Assembly (NCBI RefSeq): GCF_001182895.1
Contig: NZ_LFQR01000006.1
Location: 1-64,000 of the forward strand
Direction of reading: 5' to 3'
DNA: 64,000 bases
DNA from: Frateuria defendens
Lineage (GTDB): Bacteria; Pseudomonadota; Gammaproteobacteria; Xanthomonadales; Rhodanobacteraceae
Positions 57,795 to 64,000 of this stretch are shown in pieces. The translations under genes and the position numbers were made by a program. The notes below the pieces were generated by a model. The model was not told the DNA's origin. It saw nothing but the letters and a program-made list of their open reading frames with translations, and made no database searches. Within the stretch, counting starts at the first letter, position 1. Each line of letters opens with the position of its first letter.

Positions 57795-58742
57795 ATGAGC
57801 CAACGTGACGCCTCGCTCGCCTTCGTTTTCCCCGGCCAGGGTTCGCAATCGGTCGGCATGCTGGCCGAGCTGGCCGAAGCCCACCACGAAGTGAAGGCGA
57901 CCTTCGAGGAAGCCTCCGACGGCGCCGACGTCGACCTGTGGGCGTTGAGCCAGCAGGGGCCGGAGGAGCTGCTCAGCCGCACCGAATACACCCAGCCGGC
58001 CCTGCTGGCCGCCAGCATCGCCGTGTGGCGCGTATGGCGCGCGCAGGGCGGCGCGCTGCCGGCGCAGCTGGCGGGGCACAGCCTGGGCGAGTACAGCGCG
58101 CTGGTCGCCGCCGAGGTGATCTCGCTGCGCGACGCCGCGCACCTCGTGCGCATCCGCGGCCAGCGCATGCAGGAAGCCGCGCCGGAAGGCTCCGGCGCGA
58201 TGGCCGCCGTGCTCGGCGCCGAGGACGCGGTGGTCGAGGAGGCCTGCCGCGAAGCCTCCGGCATCCACGTGGCGGTGCCCGCCAACTACAACTCGCCGGG
58301 CCAGGTGGTGATCGGCGGCCACGCCGACGCGGTGGACAAGGCGCTGGCGCTGCTCGCCGAGCGCGGCGTGCGCAAGGCGGTGAAGCTGCCGGTGAGCGTG
58401 CCTTCGCACACGCCGCTGATGCGCGAGGCGGCCAACCGCCTGGCCGAGGCGATGACCGCCTACGTCTGGCACGCGCCGAAGATCGGCGTGGTGCAGAACG
58501 TCGACGCCAAGGTGCACCATGGCGTCGAGGCGATCCGCGAGGCGCTGGTCAGCCAGCTCTACCTGCCGGTACGCTGGACCGGGTGCGTGCAGGCGCTGGC
58601 CGCCGGCGGCGCCGCGCGCATCGCCGAGTGTGGGCCGGGCAAGGTGCTGAGCGGCCTGATCAAGCGCATCGACAAGGGCATCGAGGCGCGCGCGATCGGT
58701 ACGCCGGCCGAGCTGGGCGCGGCCCGCGCCGAGTGGGCCTGA
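57795..58742 (+). CDS. fabD: Malonyl-CoA:ACP transacylase
   Basis: A 315-residue enzyme loading malonate onto acyl carrier protein. FVFPGQGSQSVGML, the nucleophile motif GHSLGEYSALVAA, and the downstream His in SVPSHTPLMR are all present. The ATG at 57795 is placed by homology; the longer upstream frame is noise. Confidence 0.97.
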   Translation: MSQRDASLAFVFPGQGSQSVGMLAELAEAHHEVKATFEEASDGADVDLWALSQQGPEELLSRTEYTQPALLAASIAVWRVWRAQGGALPAQLAGHSLGEYSALVAAEVISLRDAAHLVRIRGQRMQEAAPEGSGAMAAVLGAEDAVVEEACREASGIHVAVPANYNSPGQVVIGGHADAVDKALALLAERGVRKAVKLPVSVPSHTPLMREAANRLAEAMTAYVWHAPKIGVVQNVDAKVHHGVEAIREALVSQLYLPVRWTGCVQALAAGGAARIAECGPGKVLSGLIKRIDKGIEARAIGTPAELGAARAEWA

Positions 58743-58823
58743 CCGCTCCGAATGCCGCCGGGCCGTGCCGCTTCGCGCGGCGTGGCCCCACGACTCCGAA
58801 CCCCTAGCTGAAGGAACCCACGC

Positions 58824-59567
58824 ATGAGCAAGCCACTGCAAGGCGAGATCGCCCTGGTGACCGGCGCCAGCCGCGGCATCGGCGCGGCCATCGCCGATGA
58901 ACTGGCGGCGCAGGGCGCCACCGTGATCGGCACCGCCACCAGCGAATCCGGCGCCGCCGCGATCGGCGAGCGGCTGGCGGCGCAGGGCGGCCACGGCCGC
59001 GTGCTGAACGTCACCGACGGCGCCGCGGTCGAGGCGCTGATCGACGGCATCGCCAAGGCATTCGCGCCGGTTTCGATCCTGGTCAACAACGCCGGCATCA
59101 CCCGCGACCAGCTGCTGCTGCGCATGAAGGACGAGGACTGGCAGGCCATCATCGACACCAACCTCACCTCGGTCTACCGCACCTCCAAGGCGGTGATGCG
59201 CGGCATGATGAAGGCGCGCAAGGGCCGCATCATTTCGATCGCCTCGGTGATCGGCCTCACCGGCAACCCGGGCCAGGCCAACTACGCGGCGGCCAAGGCG
59301 GGCATCATCGCCTTCTCCAAGTCGCTGGCGCGCGAGATCGGCACCCGCGGCATCACCGTCAACGTGGTGGCGCCGGGCTTCATCGACACCGACATGACGC
59401 GCGCGCTGCCGGAGGAATCCAAGCAGGCGCTGCTCGGCCAGATCGCGCTGGGGCGCCTGGGCGAGGCGAGCGACATCGCCAAGGCGGTGGGCTTCCTGGC
59501 CTCGCCCGCGGCGGCCTACATCACCGGCGAGACGCTGCACGTCAACGGCGGCATGTACATGCCTTGA
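58824..59567 (+). CDS. fabG: 3-oxoacyl-ACP reductase
   Basis: A 247-residue short-chain dehydrogenase reducing beta-ketoacyl-ACP with NADPH. The cofactor motif is TGASRGIGAAIADEL, the catalytic Ser is in ISIASVIGLTGNPGQANYAAAKAG, with Tyr and Lys in YAAAK. AAGGAA precedes the ATG. It lies 81 nt after fabD. acpP, its usual neighbour, is displaced about 4 kb downstream. Confidence 0.97.
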   Translation: MSKPLQGEIALVTGASRGIGAAIADELAAQGATVIGTATSESGAAAIGERLAAQGGHGRVLNVTDGAAVEALIDGIAKAFAPVSILVNNAGITRDQLLLRMKDEDWQAIIDTNLTSVYRTSKAVMRGMMKARKGRIISIASVIGLTGNPGQANYAAAKAGIIAFSKSLAREIGTRGITVNVVAPGFIDTDMTRALPEESKQALLGQIALGRLGEASDIAKAVGFLASPAAAYITGETLHVNGGMYMP

Positions 59568-59669
59568 GCTTTGTCGCAGGCACGGCGCACGAAGCGGCGA
59601 TCCGCGCCTGGTAGGCCAATCTGGCGCTGGCAGGCGCGTTGCTGGTGATTGCCGGTTGCCGGCGAACGG

Positions 59670-60062
59670 TTACCGATGCACGCCCTGCGGCTCCAACTGC
59701 TGCGGCTGGCGCTGTGGCTGCGCGTGGCCCGGCTGCTGCTCCTGCTGCGGCTGGCTGAGCCTCTGGAACTCGGCGCTGCTGTGCTCCAGCGGCGTGGCGA
59801 CGGCCTGGCCCACGTCCACCTCAGCGATCTTCTTGAATGGCGAGTTGAGCTCGCCCTGCACCGCGTAGGCACGCTTGCCGTCGTCGCTCATCACGACGTG
59901 GTCGATGCGCTTCAGGCCCGCCGCGCGGGCCGAGGTGGTCAGTGCACCGGCAAAGTTGGCGCTCTTCTGGTCCGGAGTCCGGCCGTGCGCGGCATCGAAG
60001 CTGCGTACGAAGTAGGTGGCGCCGGTAAGCGCGTCGAGATCATGAGTATTGGGATTGGGCAT
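59670..60062 (-). CDS. Small XVIPCD-like protein, probable type IV secretion substrate
   Basis: A 130-residue protein with no signal peptide. Its core reads GLKRIDHVVMSDDGKRAYAV followed by QGELNSP, then VDVGQAVATPLEHSSAEFQRL, matching the second half of the XVIPCD, the domain that VirD4 recognises on bacteria-killing effectors (X-Tfe) of xanthomonads. The C-terminal tail is Gln/Pro-rich, as in those effectors. There is no N-terminal toxin domain: the protein is essentially the secretion signal plus ~25 residues. It may be a minimal effector or the remainder of a larger one. It lies directly downstream of the LprI-like gene, the usual immunity-effector order. Confidence 0.75.
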   Translation of the reverse strand: MPNPNTHDLDALTGATYFVRSFDAAHGRTPDQKSANFAGALTTSARAAGLKRIDHVVMSDDGKRAYAVQGELNSPFKKIAEVDVGQAVATPLEHSSAEFQRLSQPQQEQQPGHAQPQRQPQQLEPQGVHR

Positions 60063-60095
60063 GGTCTTCGTCCGTGAAGAAAGGGTGCGATGGAC

Positions 60096-60532
60096 TTACT
60101 TGAGATCGATGACGGCCAAGTACTTCTGCAGCACATTGGCGCGCTCGCAGATGCGGAACGTTTCGTTCTGCGTACGCTGGAGATTGCTCACCGTCTCGCT
60201 GCCATAGAGGGTGTCTTCGAGCCTGCCGGTCTTGTCCTGCAGGTCCAGCCATGACCGCTCGGCCGTGACTAGTTTTTCCTTGGCCTTGGCGTCGAGCTTG
60301 CTCATCAGCGTCTTGTAGGTGCTGTTGAGGCGGGCATCCTGCTTCTGCCGCTCATCAGGCAGTTGGCGATGGCGGCGGTATCGGAACCGGCCTTGTCGAC
60401 GCAGGCGTAGAAGGCATCGCTGATGCCCTTGGGGGCGTCGGGCTTGATGTACTCGCTGTTGCTTTCGGCAGCGGATGCGGCCATGCAGCAGGCGAGCAGG
60501 GCAGGGGCGAGGGCGAATATCCTGACTTTCAT
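60096..60532 (-). pseudogene. LprI-like periplasmic protein (possible immunity gene) with a frameshift
   Basis: The first part begins at 60532 with a signal peptide (MKVRIFALAPALLACCMAAS) and continues to KAGSDTAAIANCL. The second part, in another frame, reads QDARLNSTYKTLMSKLDAKA through AERSWLDLQDKTG and ends at 60096. Together they make a normal lysozyme-inhibitor LprI/DUF1311 domain with its Cys positions (FYACV, ANCL, FRICE). Adding one G within CTGATGAGCGG near 60355 restores the frame. LprI-like proteins are known immunity partners of X-Tfe lysozyme-type effectors. It could be a real mutation or a sequencing error; AGGAGC precedes the start. Confidence 0.75.
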
Positions 60533-60830
60533 GATGCAGCTCCTGAGGGTGCTTTCGTTACGATGGCCGCACCTCGATCCCATGCATGTCCCTTGTTGCG
60601 CCCGGAGCGCGTGGCAGTGGCCAACTTAGGGGATCGCCCCGGCCCCTTCAAGTGATCCAGACTGACCTGTCCGGTTTTCCAATCAGCGCACACTCTCCAG
60701 TCTCATGGCCACGCCTTCGGGCCGCTGATCCTTGCCGGTGTCCTGCGCGTGAAGTTCGTTCTGCTCCCAATGACCTCAAGCCATGCGTGATGCAGATACT
60801 GGACAGGCTTCTTTCGGCATCGCGTACACG
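60533..60830. other. Gap between the LprI-like gene and the chitinase
   Basis: No gene was recognised. The left part should contain the promoter of the LprI-like gene on the minus strand. Confidence 0.4.
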
Positions 60831-60860
60831 AAAAAGGCAGGCGGCGACGCCTGCCTTTTT
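60831..60860. terminator. Bidirectional intrinsic terminator of the chitinase gene
   Basis: AAAAAGGCAGGC pairs with GCCTGCCTTTTT around GGCGAC. It stops minus-strand transcription of the chitinase gene 40 nt after its stop codon. Confidence 0.92.
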
Positions 60861-60898
60861 CGTTGCCCGCGCCCCGGGCGGGGCGCGGCGCGAGGGCC

Positions 60899-62956
60899 TC
60901 ACTTCAGGCCGTTGCCGATGGTGCGGGTGAGCGTGGCGTTGGCGTCGTCGCCGCTGAACTCCCAGAAGAACGCGCCGCCGAGGTTGCGCGTCTTCACGTA
61001 GTTCATCTTCTCGGTGACCGTCGCCGGGTCGTCGTAGCTCCAGAAGGTGGTGCCGTTGAAGATCCAGTGCGCGTGCGCCTGCGGGTCGTCGTAGGCGGGG
61101 TAGCCGAGGCCCTTGAGCACCTTGTAGTCCTCGATGCCGGCCTCGTAGGTGCCGGGCGCCGGGCTGCTGCTCGGCTGGTACAGGCCGTGGTTGACGTTGG
61201 GCACGTTGGTCCAGCCGCGGCCGTAGTAGCCGATGCCGAGGTTGAGCTTGGAGGCCGGCACGCCGCGGTCGAGGAGGGCCTGGATGGCGTCGTCCGTGTT
61301 GTAGCTCAGCACGTCGCCGGTGGAGGGATCGTTGGGCGAGGCGAGCAGCGCCGAGTGGAAGTTGGTGGTGCCCTCCCACGCGCCGTGGAAGTCGTAGCTC
61401 ATCACGTTGATCCAGTCGAGGTACGCCGCGTACTGGCCCGGGTCGGTGACGCGGATCTTGTCGATGCCGGCGCCGGCCGCGATGCTCAGCAGCAGGCCGG
61501 GGCGCACCGCGTCGAGCTGGCGGCGGAACTCGGCCAGCAGGGCGGTGAAGTTGGCCGTGTCCTCCGAGGTGCCGCACTGCAGGCCGCAGGCCGCCGGGTA
61601 CTCCCAGTCGATGTCGATGCCATCGAACAGGCCCGCCGCGACGCCGGCGCCGCCGGCGTTGTCGGCCACCGGCAGGTTGCCCTTGATGTAGGCGTCGATG
61701 CAGGAGGCGACGAAGGCCTGGCGGTTGGCCGGCTTGGCCGCCTCCGAGAAACCGCGCGACCAGGTCCAGCCGCCCAGCGAGACCAGCAGCTTGAGGCCCG
61801 GGTGTTTGGCCTTGAGCTGCTTGAGCTGGTTCCAGCTGCCGCGCAGCGGCTGGTCCCAGGTGTCGGCCGCCCCGCTGACGCTGTTGGCCGCCGAGTAGGA
61901 CATGGTGTAGTCGGCGTAGGCGTCGCCGCCGGCGCCGGTGTTCGGGTCGGAGGCCTGCGTCACGCCCACCTCGCAGCGGTTGTTGCGCACGTTGCCGAAG
62001 GCGTAGTTGATGGCGGTGAGGTTCGCCGCCGCGCCGCTGCTCTCGATGTTCTTCACCGTGTAGCCGCGGCCGTAGATGCCCCACTGGGTGAAGTAGCCGA
62101 TCACGTGCTTGCCGCCACCGTCGCCGATGGAGGCCGCGGTGCGCACGCTCAGCGCGGCGCTCTGGGCGGAGGCGTTGCCGGCCTTGTCGCGGGCGCGCAC
62201 CGCATAGCTGTAGGCGGTGTCGGCGGCGAGGCCGCTGTCGGTGTAGCCGGTGCCGGTGGGCGAGCCGACCAGGGTGCCGTTGCGGTAGACGTCGTAGCCG
62301 GCCACGCCGCTGCCGCCGGCGTTGTCGGTGGCGGCGTTCCAGCTCAGCGTGATGCTGGAGGCGCTCTGCGAGGGCGAGGCGAGGCCGCCGGGCACGCTCG
62401 GCGCGGTGGTGTCGGCGGCGGCCTGCACGGTGATGGCGACGGCGGCGGAGGTGGTGCTGGCGCCGGCGTTGTCGGTGGCCACGGCGGTGAGCGTGTAGCT
62501 GCCCGCGGCCGCGCCCTGCCAGGTCGCCGAGTAGGGTGGCGCGGTGGCGCTGCCCAGCGAGGTGGCGCCGCGGAAGAACTCCACCTTGGCGATGCTGCCG
62601 TCGCTGTCGCTCGCGCTGGCCGACACGGTGATGCTGGCGCCCGCGGCGAACTGCGCGCCGGCGGCGGGCGCGATGAGGCTCACCGTGGGCGGCACGTTGC
62701 CGCTGGCGCTGCAGGTGCCGAGCCTGGTGTACCAGCCGCAGCCGGGACAGTAGTCGGGCGCGGCGTTCCAGATCTGCACGTTGGCCTGGTAGGGGCTGCC
62801 CTGGTAGACCAGCTTGTCGCCGGGGTTGTAGACGGTGGTGGCGTTCCAGCTCGCGATGCCGCTGCAGGAGACTTCCTGCGCCGCGGCGCCCGCGCTCCAG
62901 CAGCAGCCCAGCAGCAGGATGCCCAGCAGGGCCCATAGGAAACATCTGGCATTCAT
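60899..62956 (-). CDS. Secreted GH18 chitinase
   Basis: A 685-residue exported enzyme cleaving chitin beta-1,4 bonds. In order: signal peptide (LWALLGILLLGCCWSAGAAA), a chitin-binding CBM5/12 domain (CSGIASWNATTVYNPGDKLV then QIWNAAP), an Ig-like domain (VSLIAPAAGAQFAAGASITV), a fibronectin type III domain (SQSASSITLSWNAATDNAG), and the GH18 barrel with GGWTWSRGFSEA and the catalytic DGIDIDWEYP (final Glu is the acid). The start at 62956 is set by the signal peptide and GGGAG. It lies between the XVIPCD gene and acpP, splitting the fab cluster. Confidence 0.96.
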   Translation of the reverse strand: MNARCFLWALLGILLLGCCWSAGAAAQEVSCSGIASWNATTVYNPGDKLVYQGSPYQANVQIWNAAPDYCPGCGWYTRLGTCSASGNVPPTVSLIAPAAGAQFAAGASITVSASASDSDGSIAKVEFFRGATSLGSATAPPYSATWQGAAAGSYTLTAVATDNAGASTTSAAVAITVQAAADTTAPSVPGGLASPSQSASSITLSWNAATDNAGGSGVAGYDVYRNGTLVGSPTGTGYTDSGLAADTAYSYAVRARDKAGNASAQSAALSVRTAASIGDGGGKHVIGYFTQWGIYGRGYTVKNIESSGAAANLTAINYAFGNVRNNRCEVGVTQASDPNTGAGGDAYADYTMSYSAANSVSGAADTWDQPLRGSWNQLKQLKAKHPGLKLLVSLGGWTWSRGFSEAAKPANRQAFVASCIDAYIKGNLPVADNAGGAGVAAGLFDGIDIDWEYPAACGLQCGTSEDTANFTALLAEFRRQLDAVRPGLLLSIAAGAGIDKIRVTDPGQYAAYLDWINVMSYDFHGAWEGTTNFHSALLASPNDPSTGDVLSYNTDDAIQALLDRGVPASKLNLGIGYYGRGWTNVPNVNHGLYQPSSSPAPGTYEAGIEDYKVLKGLGYPAYDDPQAHAHWIFNGTTFWSYDDPATVTEKMNYVKTRNLGGAFFWEFSGDDANATLTRTIGNGLK

Positions 62957-63523
62957 GGCGATCACTCCCGACACAGGTGGAGAACCGACGCCTTGCGCAT
63001 CGGAACCGAGGACTCGTTGCCTGCTCGCCTCCGCCGCACGGTGCAAAGCCGGGGCGAGGGCGGGTACCACTTGGTGTCGAGGGCGCCGTCCGTGCGTCGT
63101 TGCGTGCCGCGCGGCGGTGACCGGTGTCGGCCCGGAATCGCCGTCGTGCGTGCGCCGCCTCCCGCGGCACACGTCCCCGCGCGGGGGAGCGATCATCCGG
63201 ACGCAGGCGAGCGTGGAGACGCCTGACAACGTTGTCAATGGGTCGGGGCGCGATTCGGTCGGATCGTCACACTTCGTGCCCGGCGCCGGCGTGGCGGGCC
63301 GGGAATTCGTTGTCACGGCTGACCAGGCGCCATCCCGGCGTCGCCGGGGTGCGGTGGCGCCCGGCCGGCCGGGGTGTCGCCAAGAGGGGGATTTTGGGTA
63401 AGAATGCGGGGCTTGCGTCGCTGCCTCGATGGTGGCGCGTGCATGCAATCGCCGGTGGCTGGCGAGGCTGAGGCTTTGCCACTACAATGCGCCGGCTTTA
63501 ACCCCTCCGGAGGTCTAGGACAC
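62957..63523. other. 567-bp gap between the chitinase gene and acpP
   Basis: No gene was recognised. TACAAT at 63483-63488 is a likely -10 box for acpP, and CCGGAGG is its ribosome binding site. Promoter elements for the chitinase should lie near 62960-63240 on the minus strand. Confidence 0.5.
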
Positions 63524-63763
63524 ATGAGCACCATCGAAGAACGCGTCAAGAAAATCGTCGTCGAGCAGTTGGGCGTGAAAGAAGACGAAGTCACGGCAAA
63601 CGCCTCGTTCGTGGACGATCTGGGCGCGGACTCGCTGGACACCGTCGAGCTGGTGATGGCGCTCGAGGAAGAGTTCGAGACCGAGATCCCCGACGAGGAA
63701 GCGGAGAAGATCACCACCGTGCAGCAGGCCGTCGATTACATCAAGGCCCACGCCAAGGATTGA
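63524..63763 (+). CDS. acpP: Acyl carrier protein
   Basis: A 79-residue acidic carrier of growing acyl chains in fatty acid synthesis. The phosphopantetheine attachment Ser is in [28 protein letters not shown] precedes the ATG. Its transcript ends at a strong intrinsic terminator before fabF. Confidence 0.98.
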   Translation: MSTIEERVKKIVVEQLGVKEDEVTANASFVDDLGADSLDTVELVMALEEEFETEIPDEEAEKITTVQQAVDYIKAHAKD

Positions 63764-63828
63764 TCGGTTTGGGACCGATCGGTTCGCGACCGTCCTCCGG
63801 TCGTCGGCCGTCCTGAAGCGATACTGGG

Positions 63829-63858
63829 AACTGCGCCGCTACGGCGCAGTTTTCGTTT
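63829..63858 (+). terminator. Intrinsic terminator between acpP and fabF
   Basis: AACTGCGCCG pairs with CGGCGCAGTT around CTA, followed by TTCGTTTG. It probably causes partial termination so that acpP is made in excess over fabF. Confidence 0.88.
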
Positions 63859-63982
63859 GTAGGTTTGTAACGTCCGATCACGTATGGTGCCGCAGGTCCG
63901 GCGCCCGGAACGGACGGCTACGATGTCCGCGAGACGGGACTCGTCCGCGCGGACGTTCCGGCAACCACGAAGGAACCACAGC

Positions 63983-64000
63983 ATGAGCAAGCGACGTGTG
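63983..64000 (+). CDS. fabF: Beta-ketoacyl-ACP synthase II, first six codons (cut by window edge)
   Basis: ATG at 63983 reads MSKRRV, the usual FabF beginning, with AAGGAA at proper spacing and acpP directly upstream. Only six codons are visible, so the call rests on this start and on gene order. Confidence 0.75.

Overview
The window is about 70% GC, packed with short intergenic gaps, and looks like a chromosomal piece of a xanthomonad-type gammaproteobacterium (Xanthomonadaceae or Rhodanobacteraceae; genus not determined). Support comes from the rpmF-fabH-fabD-fabG-acpP-fabF order without plsX, a protein carrying an XVIPCD-like type IV secretion signal, a LprI-like partner gene, REP-like inverted repeats, and several xanthomonad-style paralogs. 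No tRNA, rRNA, CRISPR array or complete prophage was seen.

Left part (1-12.6 kb): the 5' portion of a PilR-like sigma-54 response regulator, a TVP38-type membrane protein with a nucleoside deaminase and glnS, a MASE2-GGDEF diguanylate cyclase, a DUF2007 protein, apt, msrA, oxyR, an M1 aminopeptidase and prmC. The gap beside oxyR holds an OxyR-type operator and what looks like an unannotated small RNA ending in an intrinsic terminator. At 13-16 kb lie an MFS exporter, a zinc alcohol dehydrogenase, a short CMD protein and the tail of an IS630 transposase. At 16-21 kb is a complete three-subunit FAD/cytochrome c periplasmic dehydrogenase operon with a divergent LysR regulator.

Middle (21-43 kb): dxs, a Fet4-like protein, an HNH nuclease, SapC, a GT39 glycosyltransferase, GNAT, LytTR and M48 genes, a CocE/NonD hydrolase, and a glycogen debranching enzyme with a GT4 glycosyltransferase. 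Next come a broken fimbrial gene and a perfect 10 x 10-bp tandem repeat, then an acyl-CoA dehydrogenase operon headed by a lipoprotein and a PsrA-like palindrome, a SET-domain protein, a damaged PfpI gene, a GreB-like factor and an EF-G paralog.

Right part (43-64 kb): two related membrane-anchored proline-rich proteins. The second ends in the C-terminal domain of DNA polymerase III tau and sits exactly where dnaX belongs, in front of ybaB and recR. This is the most unusual feature of the window. HIT, Slp, a MoxR-DUF58-transglutaminase operon, a second GT39 protein and maf follow. The yceD-rpmF-fabHDG cluster comes next and is interrupted before acpP-fabF by an XVIPCD/LprI-like pair (the LprI gene is frameshifted) and a secreted GH18 chitinase.
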